From Adiantum capillus-veneris (Eukaryota; Streptophyta; Polypodiopsida; Polypodiales; Pteridaceae), in contig CM043968.1 in the NCBI GenBank assembly GCA_014529385.2, positions 24,866,513 through 24,930,512 on the forward strand: DNA of 64,000 bases, given 5' to 3'. The notes beneath the pieces are model-generated. The model was not told the DNA's origin, searched no databases, and was given only the letters and a program-made list of their open reading frames with translations. Position numbers and translations under genes: made by a program. Below are positions 1 to 12,097 of the stretch, piece after piece. Numbering within the stretch: position 1 is the stretch's first letter; each line of letters opens with the position of its first letter.

Positions 1-3000
1 GATAGGGGTTGGAGCTGGTGTCTCATGCCAATTTGCAGGTTTACCCAACGGTTCTTCCATCAATGATTGAGCTGTTTCAATCATCCTTTTACACATTTCC
101 AACCTCTGTTTTTCTATTTCCGCATATGGATAAGTCATCCACCTTTGCTCCTGGGTTTGGTTTTTTCTGAGTTTGGCTTCATAAGCCTTTAGAAGCACAT
201 CCAACTGCTTATTTACCTTGTCTGCCACTACAGATCCTCCTGATCCTACACTTTTGGGCTCTGATATTTCCTTGGGTGCTATGGTTGCCGTGGTGTGTGA
301 GCTTAAGCTGGCTAGATCCTCTAATTGCTCTAATATATTCTTTGTATGTTTCAACTCCTCAGATAGAGCTGTTTGCTCTCGTTCTTTCCTGGCTTTCATG
401 CGCACTTTTCTAGCTTTCCAAGTGCTTCTCTGATTTTTCGTTTTTGGCTCTTCAACTATGGGTTCGTTCGTCATTTGATGAGCTTGGACTCGTGTTATCG
501 CCTGAATAGGTATGATTGTTTCATTTTCTGACCCTCCACTGGAAGGTACTGTTTCTAGTATGTTCAAGGTAGTTTTTGCTCCTTTGTTCGGGTTTTTAGG
601 GCAATCGAGAATCAAATGAGTAACTCCACACTCGGTGCAATATGCGTTGATGCTAATGATTTCAGCATGAGGACAATCTCTTAGCCAATGGTCTCCACCA
701 CACTTGTAGCAAGGTCCCTTGGGTTGTTAAGGTGCTCCTTGAGCTCCTCTTTGTTGGTATGCATGTCTCTATCCGCCCATGCCTCCGTTGGCTATGAACA
801 ACAATGTTCGTTCATCTAAGCTATATCTTCCTTCTCCTGCTGCCTGTGCAGCTGTTGGTGGTCCTGTACTTCCTATCATGCTCCATGTTTCTGGTGTCGA
901 GGGTTCATCCGATGGATAATAGACAGGGTTTGCCGCATATCCATTGGGGTCTTCATAATATGCATGCATAGGCACCAAAGCCTTATCCTCTGATTCGGTT
1001 ACAGTTGGTGTATATCTTATACCAACTGGTCGTAATCCTGGTAGGGGTGGTTGTTGCCCCAACACTGGTTGTGGTCTTTCTACACCTACAGGTCCTGGTA
1101 GGTTGCCTACTTGATACCTAGGCATCGGTGGAACTTGAGGAGAATCTACCTGAGCTTGGGGAGCGTAAGGTCTCTCTCTCACATATCCCTTGTTATAATA
1201 ACATTCCTCAGTCCCATGGTTTGTCCATTTTTGTTCAATAGCACACCACTTGGGCTGTTTAGCCTGGGGTTTGGCGTACAACTTAATCTTTTTTAGCACT
1301 TCATCTACAAGGTGCTCCTGGTTCATAGCTACTTCTCCTTTTGGTGGTGTCTTAGAAGACTTGCTTCCACTTTGTTGTGAAGATGAATCGTCGTCAAGGT
1401 CCTTGAACTCCCCCTCTTTGTAGACCGCACAATTGTCCACAAGGTAAAGAGCCTCCTTGGTCAACTCATTCAATGTCGTGCTCCTCTTCATATGTAAGTC
1501 TTTCTGGAGATCCGCATTCCTTAGTCCTTGGATGAATATAAGCATAAGTCTAGACTGAGTTGGCAGTTCTTCCACCAGACAGAACTTAACATATCTTTTT
1601 AGTCTTAGGGTTGCTTTTCGTACAGATTCCCCATCTTTCTGTTTGAATTTATGGATTTGTGAGCCGGTATTATGAGCGATCCCCCTTTGTGAGAATTCCT
1701 CTATAAATTCGTCAAAAACTTCCTCCATAGACTCAAAGTCTCTACGCTCCACAGAGTCAAACCAAGTGGTAGCATCATCCTCTAGGGTTAGTCCAAACCC
1801 TGCAAATTGGGTAGGGATGTCTAACACCTCTTCGGCTCTAATTACACGCACAAAGGCTGCTACATGATCTCTTGGGTCTCTGCTTCCTGTGTATTTCTTG
1901 TTTACCCATTTTTGCACTTGAGAAGGTCTAATTCTCCGATGGTCTACAAACCTCATCATTGGATCTCCACGTCCTAATCGATATACCTCCTCAGGTCTTC
2001 GATAGTAGGCTGGTTCCTCTCCCAGTGGTGCTCCTAAGCCATAATTTCTAACAGTTCTCGCCAAAGCTGGTTCATCTCTTCAAACTCGTTCTAAGGGTGG
2101 CCCTCTAAGCTCTGTTAACCCTTGAGTCTTTGGCTTACTCTCTCCTTGATACCTTGAATAGAGTGGTGGTTCTTGCAAATCCCTTAGCCCTCGTGCGGCT
2201 TGATAACCATCTCGGCTTCGGTCTTGTTCCATTGTAGCACTCTGTCGAAGCCATGCCTGCAATGATGGATGGTTTTCTGGTTGGTTTTGGTTGTTGAATG
2301 CGTGCGGTCGGGTGGAATGCGAGGTAGCGTCATGATCTTCTGAAAAAGGATTCGTTGACTTGCTTGGGGTGTAGGTGGGTCTTGGCACTTCCTCAGGGAC
2401 ATATGCTGATGCTCCTGGACCTGTTGCCCTTTCTACCTCCTCTGGGAGAATACGTTGGTATTCTCGCCCGTATTTATCAACAAAAACTATACCCTTTCCC
2501 ATAGCAGTTTCATAAGAGAATAAGTAAAGAACCTTTTCTTTGCTTAATTCGTTTACGTATGGTTCTTTGCTGCCAAAGTAAGCGACTATACCCTCACTCT
2601 CATGCTTGTAGATTCCCATGTTCTCATTATAAGTTGGAACCCTGGTTGTTTTCTTATCATACATAAAAATAGCTCCGGGTCGATCAATGTTTGGTGGCGG
2701 TTCTTGAGCTTCTGAAACCATTTTCCCTTTCGCCACATTATCTCCATATCTTTTGTAATCTTCAGGGTTACTGACTATTAGATAGTGGTTCCCCTTTTCG
2801 TCTCGGAATCTATCTCCATCATCATAGACTCGGATTATCTCCAATCTCTGAGATGGCCTCTCTTCGATACAAATGTACTTGCGTCCTCGATAGTCAGAAT
2901 AGACTAGGGCTCCCCTCGTGTTTGTTCCCTCTAAGAAGATCACAATGAGCTGGGAATCATTCAAAGGATCTAGGGAGGTGCTTCCTTCTGGCATTGGTCC

Positions 3001-3219
3001 ATCATAGGTGAAACCTCATGGCTGTTGACTACCCATCATGAAGAAAGATTTGTCTGACGAAGTGTCAGTATCACTACCTTCCTCAATAATCGGTGCTAGC
3101 GGATCTAGCCTTGCCTGAGTTACACTCTCCTCGGTGGACACTAAGCTACCTTGGTCACCTGCCACCTTCTGGTCTCTAACAATGTTCCTTCCTGATCTTA
3201 AATTCATCAAACTTATCAA
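1..3219 (-). pseudogene. Ty3/gypsy gag polyprotein, partial, with four in-frame stops
   Basis: One minus-strand reading frame runs from about 3219 to the window edge and is broken only by TGA 3016-3018, TGA 2077-2079, TAG 769-771 and TAA 727-729. The part at about 1460-1900 has the composition of a retrotransposon Gag core (ATTWFDS, a Phe/Glu-rich helix, RLKRYVKF, FIQGLRNADLQ). At about 605-715 there are two CCHC zinc knuckles, CYKCGGDHWLRDC and a second starting CTECG, both spaced C-X2-C-X3-H-X4-C, one residue shorter than the usual knuckle. Past the knuckles the frame stays open to base 1 as a Lys/Glu-rich, probably coiled-coil segment, with no protease or RT visible. Gag packages element RNA in cytoplasmic particles. 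Gypsy assignment is confident, lineage is not. The stops imply a dead copy. Confidence 0.85.
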
Positions 3220-3436
3220 TGCAATTTATCACAAATCCAACCACTCACCTGGAAAAGGATCAGTCTCCGCACAACTTCTAGCTTTGTTGCTGAATATACC
3301 TGTACACAAGCGTTTAATTGCGGCAATCGAATCAAAGCATTTATGTGCTAGAGGTTATCTTAGTAATGATTGGTACAACTGGAGAGTTAGTCTCAACCAC
3401 TACTGTATTTTATACAATGCTGATGTTCTGGATTAG
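3220..3436. other. Non-coding flank between gag and E1
   Basis: No credible ORF. On the minus strand it would be the leader upstream of the gag frame and contains TATAAAA-like and CAG|GTGAGT-like strings. The last five bases, ATTAG (3432-3436), are the candidate target duplication of E1, but the matching copy on the right is lost. Confidence 0.4.
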
Positions 3437-3612
3437 TGTTAGCAGCGGCTAACGGCTACACTAATTATACACCAAGCTGTGGATGTGCCATAGTGCACAA
3501 TATTTACTTTTCATTGTATATGGCTTGGGCTCATTTAGGAGTTCCAAAGTTGTATGAGTCTAGTCTAGAGAGCTCACTTTATCCCATAGTTGAAGGGTTT
3601 GAGACCCAAAGC

Positions 3613-3619
3613 TATAAAA
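3613..3619 (+). promoter_or_regulatory. TATA box in E1 5' LTR
   Basis: TATAAAA in the context AGCTATAAAAGAGCC, conserved in the right LTR at 10370-10376. Its position about 180 bases into the LTR would place the U3/R boundary about 30 bases downstream. Confidence 0.6.
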
Positions 3620-4302
3620 GAGCCCTATGCTTAATGAGAGGTGATTCTTGAGTGGTCCTTTTGAGAACTCTCTCCCTAGAGGAGGTATTGATGGCCTAGC
3701 CTTTGAGCTTAATGCCCATGCTTAGAAGGCTAGTGCTTAATCCTCTCTTAATTAATCTAGTCCTCATTATGTTGTCAATCATGTTTCTCTACTTTCCTTC
3801 ATTGTTTTGAAGTGTTGATCTTCTCTAATCTAACTCTTACTTATGCTAAGCTACTTCAATTAGTGGAGTCCTTATCTAACTCTCTCGATTAAGCAGAGTG
3901 GGCGTACTCGTGATTGAGGGATTAGAGTTGTCCTCTAATGGTGTGCTTGTGTGTGTGTAGGTTTAAGAAGCCTTGAGCTTAATTTGATTATGTGTGACTT
4001 GATTTGGACACCATGATTGGCATGGTTGGAGTGGCCGACTTGAATGCGATCTTGTGTGCTTAATCGTCAATGCATGTAATTAGAGTTGTGCTCGAGAGAC
4101 TCCAAGATTAGTGTGTTTCACTTCGCTGCTTCATGTGTGTAGATGATTGCTTGAATTGATACTTGATGTGCGATTAGCATTAGTTGTTTGGGATGATTTC
4201 TAATTGCATTGGAGGATGCACACTCTTGAATCCTCTCAATATTTGCATCCGATGACGCTTTCGCACATTCTTTGTGTGATGCCTCCAAGCCCTAGCCGGG
4301 TC

Positions 4303-4304
4303 AT

Positions 4305-4373
<69 letters not shown>
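4303..4373 (+). repeat. (CT)n microsatellite in E1 5' LTR
   Basis: About 34 CT units between ATG and CCCTCCGG. The 3' LTR diverges from the 5' LTR exactly at the left edge of this tract. Confidence 0.95.
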
Positions 4374-4376
<3 letters not shown>

Positions 4377-4429
4377 CGGATTGATAGATTTTGTGAGAGA
4401 TTGCCTATGCTATGGCGAGCCTCCAACAT

Positions 4430-4447
4430 TGGTGCCGTTGCCGGGGA
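4430..4447 (+). promoter_or_regulatory. E1 primer-binding site, tRNA-Asp type
   Basis: TGGTGCCGTTGCCGGGGA matches the complement of the plant tRNA-Asp(GUC) 3' end including CCA at 17 of 18 positions (one C to T). tRNA-Asp priming is typical of Athila/Tat-type Ty3/gypsy elements, so E1 probably derives from that group. Confidence 0.85.
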
Positions 4448-7400
4448 CGGGTTGCCTACGCTAGTGGAGTTGAGGTTGCAAAAGATAAGAGTAATTATAT
4501 TACCGATTTCTTGTAATTAGGTAGTATTTGATTTGTGCGTAGTGTAATTAGGTTTAATTGGATGTGTATAGAGTCATTTCACCCCAAAAACTCCTAAATT
4601 CTCTTTTGATTTTGCTAATTTTTCACTAACCTTCACTAATTTTGCATCCCATTCATGCTAATTTTGTGCTAATTGTACTAATTCTGTGCTAATTTCATGC
4701 TAATTGTGCTAACCTAACCACTAATTTTGATTTGGAATGTATGCTAAATCCCTTGAATTGAGGAGGATCATCACTCTTAATTGCTGTAATCTATGCCTAA
4801 TGATGTGATTGAGTGTTGATTTTGGTCAATTTTTTGATCAATTTTGGACCGGATCGGAGTTGCACACATGTGTGTGCAATGAAGTGTCTACGCGAGGAGC
4901 AAGGATTAAGCGAGCAAGTAATCAATTGTAAGTGGATTGACCTACTCCGTTCAATATTTGATTGATTAAGTTGATCCCATTGAGTTGCTAAAATTAGGTG
5001 TGTGTGCCTAATTGATGGAATTTATGCCTAATTTCATGAAATTGGATGCCTAGATGCTTGAGGAATGGTAGTTTTGCATAAATTGTGTGTGCAAATCACT
5101 AAATTGATGTGTATGTGAGGCTATTCCAGTCATGGAGTAGGCCTAATTGCCAAAATTAGGGCAAGATTTGAATGTGTGTGCCCATTTTAAATAACTTTGA
5201 TGAGAAGATTTATGATCAAAGTGAACACCTAAATGCTTGTAGATTGATGATTTTGCAATAAATGTGTGTGCACGCATTAGGAATTGGCCTAATTTCATTG
5301 CTAATTGAGCAAATTGTTTTTTGTGTGGATTTGTGCACCTAATTTTTGTGTGTGTGCAATGCTAAATTGAGTTAAAATTGGATCAATTTTTGATTAAAAT
5401 TGAGTTAATTTAGCATGTATATACTCATGTATGTGTGATAAAGTGTGCAATTGATGAAATGCAATGAGTGTTTAATGAAATTTTTGCACAAATCGATGGC
5501 CTAAATTTAGTGTGTGTGCCTAATTAATGGCCAGTGGTGCCTAAATTGGGGATGAATAATTGGTTTTGGTTGCCAATTATGATGATTAAAATACCTAAAA
5601 GATCGGTGTGTATTTGATTGATTGGGTTTGGATGATTGACATGGGATATGAGCAATGAAAATTGCAATGATTGAATTCGGAAACAAATTGGCAATTGAGA
5701 ATTAATGCACTACATTCATATGTGTATGCAATGCTTGATGTAAACCGCCTTTGATAACAAATTTTTTGAGATTGCATGATGACTCAATTGAGGAATGAAT
5801 GTTCTAATTGAATGTATGCGTACCATGCATTGGAATTAGATTAATTTTCGATATGGAATGTCTCAAAATATGGTAAGTATGTGCGATCGATTCTGTTAAG
5901 AATGCATGCAAAAGTTTGAAATGAGATCAAGAAGAGAGAGGAATTGACAGGGAGTGTGCATAGGCTTTTGGACATGTATATTGCTTAATTGATTGTAAGA
6001 TGAAATGAAGAATAAAACGCAAAGAGGATTGACTTCGACAATGTTTGCATAAAGCATTATTATCGCAAGATTTTTTTGTTAATTGATGCACCCCCAAATC
6101 ATCTCCTGTCTTTACCTCCACTACAATATCAGGCAAATATCCTTTCTCACACACTTGTTGACCATGGTTGTTTGCAAAACCCTCAATTTTTTTTTCTAAC
6201 GGGACCATGCCCTTAAGCAAATTTTCAAAAACACTATAATTTTAAATGTTATTATTTGCTTGGCTGACGACCGTGGCCCTTCATTGTGTTGATAAGGCCA
6301 AAACTCACACACTCACACACACACCCTTTTTCCACAAGAAGCCAAGCCAAGGCCTGCTGCCCAGTGGCGCATCAAAACTCACACACTCACACACACACAC
6401 ACACCCTTTTTCCACAAGAAGCCAAGCCAAGGCCTGCTGCGTAGTGGCGCATCAAGCCTCACACCATACACACACGCGCGGACCCCACCAACCTTGGCTT
6501 GTAGCACTGCTAGCCCGGAGCCAACCCCACCCACTTGACTGACTGGGAGAAACACACAAGGGCCGCATGGTTGCCGAAGATGGCGCATCATCCCCACACA
6601 GGCACACAAAATGCTGGCCCTTTGCGATACTGCTTGCGGTGTGCTGAGTCCTAACCTAGGAAGATTTCACCTGTGTACTTCTAATGCAGATACACAACTG
6701 GCTGCCTTCTGAGGGCCATACACCCATGACCCACCCCGAACTCGCCTTGGCTTGTAGCTCACATGACACACTCATGAGTTACACAGCGTTTCTGCGGCTA
6801 TTTTTTGCAGCTCACCCACCCCGCCTTAATGCTCTCCAGTATCCTCGCGACCCACGTCACACACACACACACAAAGTGTTTTAAAGGCCTATCAACCTGC
6901 TTCACAACACGATGCACATGCGGCCTTACCTCACTCTACAGAGTCCAAACCTGCCTAGCTTGGGACTATCAAATCCACACACACACACACACATGCATGC
7001 ACTATTTTGAGGCCGCATTAATAGATCCGAAATCTGTCTGTGTGGCATTTCCATTGTCGATTGTATTGCTCCAGTCTCTGTGTGCAGCGGATACACCCGG
7101 ATAATAACTTCCCTGCTGCCTCGTTACAGCACCATCAAACCCCCTCTCTCTACCTCAGCTTGCGACACTTTGAGTTGCGGCCCTGCCTTGTTATCCCACC
7201 ATCAATCTCTCTGTTTTAAGCAAGGACCTCTCTATCACCCACCTGCTTCGGTAGTAGTAGCTCGATGCCTGCTTGCTCACAAAAGCCATGCAAAGCCCCT
7301 GAGGGCATAACTCAACTCCGAGGCTCCGATTCTTCGTTCACTATCGACTGCTGTCAATTCCAAGGCAAGAAAAAAAACAATTCTTTAAAAAAAAAAAGAC

Positions 7401-10180
7401 TAAATGAAAATGAGTCCATAAAGTGGGGGCTCGTTCCCACCTTCGGCACTCACCCACCACACACATCACTCGATCCTTTCCCTCTATGTCTTCTTGTTCT
7501 TTGTGCTACTCACTCACACAAGCAAAATCGAGTCCAAAATAAAATAAAAAAGGAATCCGTAAAATTTTTCATTTTTTGGGATTCTTGTAGGGAGGACTCC
7601 TGTTCACCTTTGACTTTCAATAAAGGAAAGAGAAAACTTGGCTTGGCATGGGTACAATCTCAAGATTGAGAGTGGAGAGTAAAGATGAAATTTCACACTT
7701 AGGGTTGGCTTAAATTCTTAAAAATTGGCATTTTTAGGCTTTGACTTGGATAATTGCAAGCGATGAAAATATTAAACCTCACATCTCTTCTCTCTATTTT
7801 TTAATGGCAACAGGAGGGCATATGCATTCAAATTTTGCGCGTTCCATCATGATGGTTGAAGGTTTCCTCATGATATTTTAGGTGCTTGGGTTGAATGAAA
7901 TTTCTTCTCTTACATTAATGATTGAGATTTTGGCCAAAGTACAACATCGGGCGTGATTGATAAAACAGAGTTCAAAATCCACTTCTCTATCTTATGCTAT
8001 GTAAACCAAATTTTTTATCAAGGAGAAAAGGAGTGGGTTTCAATTGAGTGTGTGCTATGCTTGTGTAATCATGCGTAAGTGAACTCTCATTCCACAGATT
8101 TTTTGGCTTGTGCATAGTTTGATGCTCGAGTGCATGGGAACCATACGAGCTTCATGTGAGAGCTACATTGATGATGCATTCATACTTGATGTAGAGAGTG
8201 GATTAAAGTTTGGGCTTGATATTGCTTGTCACATTTTTTGTGCTTAATATTAACGTAAAATCATTGCAAAGCACTAAAACCAAGCTTGTTTGATAGCCAT
8301 AAGATAGCCTTACAAATTTTGGGGTTGTGGTTGATAGTGAATTTTTAGTACTTGTGTTGAAATTCCAAATGCCTAAAAATACTAACAATTGAGCTTAATT
8401 TTGAAGGGTGGTGTGGCAGACTGTGTGTGATTTCATTGATCCAAGAAGGGGTCATCATTGCAAAATATTGCAAAACTTGGCTAGTTAGAGCCATTCCAAT
8501 TGTTTGGATTAAGTTTTAATGCTAGCTCATAGCTTGGTCTAAAAATGCAAACTTTTTCAATTGAGCTAGTTGTTAGCCAACTTTTTGAAAAGCTTTAAAT
8601 TGTAAAATTCGGCTTTAAAGAGCCACATCATTTCATCAAAGTTGTATTATTTTCAGCTCTTGGCTTGTTCTTAACTCCATATTTCATTGAGCTAGAAAAT
8701 AATCAACTTTGAATCATGCATTGAAATTGCACTATTTGCTTATGTAGAAGCTCATTTTATCTTTCATGGTTGTTAAGTATGCATAAATTTGTTGTCAAAG
8801 AGCATTATGTGCATAACCAAAGGTATTTTTTTCCCTTTGTCAAATTCGGGTATGCAAGACCCTAGCTTTAGGTTTTCATTAATGTTTTGTGTGCATTTGG
8901 CTTTCAATAATTGGCCTGTGTAGCTTGTGTTTACACTTAGCTTCAAAAAGCTTCTTTTGCAAATAATAGGGATCGAGAGGCTTCTCTACACAAAGGGGAT
9001 GCTTGCTCAAGGATGCTCAAAAGAGCATGAATAGGTGTAATCCTTCCATGATTTTGCTCTTTGTTCATCTATCCACTCTCTTGCTTGGTTTAAGTGAAAT
9101 TTTGCTTCTAAGCTATGGTTTTTTCATGTTAGAAAGACTAGGCAGTTTAAAGTTTCAACACTTTGCTTTGTGAAAATTAAACTCATCAAAACATTAGGTT
9201 TTATGTATGTTAATCATAGGTAATTGGCCTTGACCTTAGGTTAATGTAGGTTCATTTCTTGATAGTCCTAGATTCTTAGTGATAGTCTTAATACTCCACT
9301 CATTTTTGTCATGGCCCAGGGCTATGATTAGGCTTTAGTCTTTTTTAGTCCAATTGCCATTAGTATCTCATAAAGGAAGCAATAAAAATGTGCTAAAAAA
9401 TGAACCATGAAGCAAAGAAGTGTCCAAAAAAGTAGCAAAAATGCTACTAAGGCACATGAAAATAAAAATTCTATGTTATGTTGTGTCTATGTGAGGCCTA
9501 GCGCCTTATTGGCACTTGGTAGGCGATGGGAATCACCTTGGCTTGCTTGGTCAAGGCCCTAAACCGATGCCCTGGGTTGATAGGGGTTAGCCGTCGCCTT
9601 GGTAAGCTAGTAGGCTTTTAGAACACCTTCTTGAGAGTTCAAGGAGCCGAGAGTCGCACCTCGACTTGCCTTGGGGTGGTAGCCTTGTGATTGTGCTTTA
9701 ATCTTTCAATGAATGACTAAATCAAAACTTCCATGAGCTTCAACAAACTTTGACAATGTACTAATAGATTAAGAGCTTTTTTATAGCCCATAGACATGAT
9801 AGACTTGAATAATTTATTAAGATTGTTCACATAGTTTTTAGGCTAGTAGGTTTATGAACTTGCATTAGCCTAGGGTCATAATTGATTGCTTGTGTTTCAT
9901 GCATAAAACTGAAATTTCAAGTGGTTTAATCTTCACAACAGTTTGAGTATTTTTTTGCTTTATGTTGTCTAGTTTTTGACTATAATTGAACCATATTTTA
10001 GAAGCAAAAAATCACTTTGCATGATTGTTCATTTATGATTCATGTTTTATTCAATCTTGGTGGCCTTTGATGCTCATTACTTGTTCTTATGTTTTGTAGC
10101 TCAACATTTCTTCCTTGGACTTGCTTTCTAACACGTCACCATGTCTTGCTTCACCGGCACACGAGGACGTGCGCCAAATT
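4448..10180 (+). other. E1 internal region, no coding potential seen
   Basis: The first 1.5 kb is AT-rich and built of degenerate short repeats with GCTAATT and GTGTGTGCCTAATT cores. Around 6.2-7.6 kb the composition shifts to C-rich on the plus strand with several CACACA runs and a tandem duplication. The remainder is AT-rich unique sequence. The open stretches near 6246-7669 have no recognisable motif and biased composition, so none is annotated as a gene. Confidence 0.75.
6300..6455 (+). repeat. Tandem duplication of about 77 bp
   Basis: Two adjacent copies of a segment running from ACTCACACACTCAC to GTGGCGCATCA, with a CA-run length difference and a two-base change (CCCAGTGG versus CGTAGTGG). 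It lies inside the E1 interior. Confidence 0.9.
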
Positions 10181-10193
10181 AGGAAGGGGGGAG
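10181..10193 (+). promoter_or_regulatory. E1 polypurine tract
   Basis: AGGAAGGGGGGAG immediately precedes the 3' LTR start TGTTAGC. The same 13 bases occur on the minus strand at 40853-40865 and 46350-46362. It would prime plus-strand DNA synthesis. Confidence 0.85.
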
Positions 10194-11059
10194 TGTTAGC
10201 AGCGGCTAACGGCTACGTCAATTATGCACCAAGCTGTGGATGTGCCATAATGCACAATATTTACTTTTCATTGTATAGGGCTCGGGGTCATTTAGGAGTT
10301 CCAAAGTTGTATGAGTCTAGGCTAGAGAGCTCACTTTATCCCATAGTTGAAGGGTTTGAGACCCAAAGCTATAAAAGAGCCCTATGCTTAATGAGAGGTC
10401 ATTCTTGAGTGGTCCTTTTGAGAACTCTCTCCCTAGAGGAGGTCTTGATGGCCTAGCCTTTGAGCTTAATGCCCATGCTTAGAAGGCTAGTGCTTAATCC
10501 TCTTTTAATTAATCTAGTCTTCATTATGTTGTCAATCATGTTTCTCTACTTTCCTTCATTGTTTTGAAGTGTTGATCTTATCTAATCTAACTCTTACTTA
10601 TGCTAAGCTACTTCAATTAGTGGAGTCCTTATCTAACTCTCTCGATTAAGCGGAGTGGATGTACTCGTGATTGAGGGATTAGAGTTGTCCTCTAATGGTG
10701 TCCTTGTGTGTGTGTAGGTTTAGGAAGCCTTGAGCTTAATTTGATTATGTGTGACTTGATTTGGACACCATGATTGGCATGGTTGGGGTGGCTGACTTGA
10801 ATGCGATCTTGTGTGCTTAATCGTTAATGCATGTAATTAGAGTTGTGCTCGAGAGACTCCAAGATTAGTGTGTTTCACTTCGTTGCTTGATGTGTGTAGA
10901 TGATTGGTTGAATTGATGTTTGATGTGCGATTAGCATTAGTTGTTTGGGATGATTTCTAATTGCATTGGAGGATGCACGCTCTTGAATCCTCTCAATCTT
11001 TGCATCCGATGACGCTCTCGTACATTCTTTGTGTGATGCCTCCAAGCCCTAGCTGGGTC
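10194..11059 (+). repeat. E1 3' LTR, truncated
   Basis: It matches 3437-4302 without an evident indel and keeps the TATA box (10370-10376). It ends at CTAGCTGGGTC. The last 126 bases expected from the left LTR, beginning with the (CT)n tract, are missing and replaced by E4 interior sequence. Confidence 0.88.
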
Positions 11060-11144
11060 CTATCTAAATGTAAAACAAGACTCTTGGCAAGCCAAAAATC
11101 CCTATCCTCAAGGATTAGTCTCGGTCACCTACCTAAGGTTTTCG

Positions 11145-11162
11145 TCCCCAGCAGCGGCGCCA
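11145..11162 (-). promoter_or_regulatory. E4 primer-binding site, tRNA-Asp type
   Basis: Minus strand TGGCGCCGCTGCTGGGGA lies one base past the LTR end. It matches the tRNA-Asp complement at 16 of 18 positions. It fixes the orientation of the fragment. Confidence 0.8.
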
Positions 11163-11163
11163 A

Positions 11164-12097
11164 TGTTGGACGGATACGCCGCGACGGACGTCAGCACAAC
11201 GAGAAATCACCTAACATATAATGTCAGCTAAGGACGAAGCTCGACCCGCAGGCGCATGGAAGCAAGCATAAAGTATCAACCTACACTCGACCAACTCCTA
11301 ACTAATTTCTACAGAGGTCTCTACCAATTGTCTAAGTCACAGCCTTCAAGAGTGCATAAGAGGAAACTTCCTACAACGCTTTCTAGAGCCTAACACCCAT
11401 CAAACAATCTCGAAACACCATAGAACTTGAAGGAGACCCTACTAATACCAATAGGTCACTCTCCCTAAGGTCTATGAACCAAAACCCCAACCCAAAACAC
11501 CCAGTGCAAAATCACGTAGGATGTCTAGCCGAAATTTGCAGGTCTTCGTTTCCAAAATCTAAAGTTCCTAATGTGTAGTTCTACTCAATGTGAACGCGTG
11601 GATATGCTGCAATGCAAAATTAGACAACGTATACTCACCAAAACACCAGATGACGCTCGTAGAAGGAGCTCGCAAAACCGGACCGTACGTGTGCATTGTA
11701 GGTATCGGCGCATAGCTCTCGTCGAGGGCAACACGTTGCACTTCTGCGCACTCGAATCTGACCACCAGTGCACACATAGCATCAAGATGAAGCTCACACT
11801 CTCTCTTGTACACAGTACGCTCACTCACAGACTTCAAAACTTGTTTTTAAAATGACAAAAGGTTTTTTTCATTAAGGTCAAAAAATGGTATATATACCTT
11901 ACAATTCTCAAACCCTAAAGTTTCAAAATCAACCATCTACTTAATCTAACTATCAAAACTGGGATACAATCTAGAAACTTCTGTAAGTCCCAATATTTAC
12001 AAGGTGAAAAATCGGGTTTCCTCAATAAATGAATAATTACAAAAAATGATAATCTTCCGAGTAGTTAGTTTCCGTGGGGTGTGTCCAGCTTCTAACA
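11164..12097 (-). repeat. E4 LTR (934 bp)
   Basis: On the minus strand it starts TGTTAGAAGCTGGACAC and ends CGTCCAACA. The terminal hexamers form a near-perfect inverted pair (TGTTAG/CCAACA). A TATATATA stretch at about 11889-11896 could be the promoter. No second LTR copy is in the window. Confidence 0.75.

Larger units (their letters stand above)
3437..4428 (+). repeat. E1 5' LTR (992 bp)
   Basis: It starts TGTTAGCAGCGG and ends CCTCCAACA. The end is set by the primer site two bases later, the start by comparison with the right LTR and the adjacent polypurine tract there. It contains a TATA box near 3613 and a (CT)n run at about 4305-4372. The 3' LTR lacks everything from that run onward. 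Confidence 0.88.
3437..11059 (+). mobile_element. E1: LARD-like non-autonomous LTR retrotransposon, 3' LTR truncated
   Basis: Two direct repeats (3437-4302 and 10194-11059, 866 bases each, about 30 differences by hand count) are LTRs. The left copy continues to 4428, where it ends CCAACA and is followed by a tRNA-Asp primer site. The right copy is preceded directly by a polypurine tract. The 5.7 kb between holds only short unconvincing ORFs, with no gag, RT or integrase motif on either strand. Long LTRs with a long coding-free interior match the LARD class. The element would need proteins supplied by a relative, and the exact polypurine core AGGAAGGGGGGAG is shared with E2 and E3. The right LTR stops where E4 sequence begins, so no target duplication can be confirmed. 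Confidence 0.85.
11060..12097 (-). mobile_element. E4: fragment of a tRNA-Asp-primed LTR retrotransposon
   Basis: Read on the minus strand, an LTR (12097 to 11164) is followed by a primer site (11162-11145) and about 85 bases of leader, then breaks into E1. No internal coding part remains. The LTR end shares the string GACGTCCGTCGCGGCG with the E3 LTR, so the two are related families. Confidence 0.75.

Noticed and set aside
769-2994. Separate genes at 769-2064 and 2080-2994
   Set aside because: They lie in the same frame separated only by single stop codons, so they are parts of one gag.
6246-7669. Chain of plus-strand ORFs inside E1
   Set aside because: Biased composition, no motif and no continuity. 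They look like chance openings in C-rich sequence.
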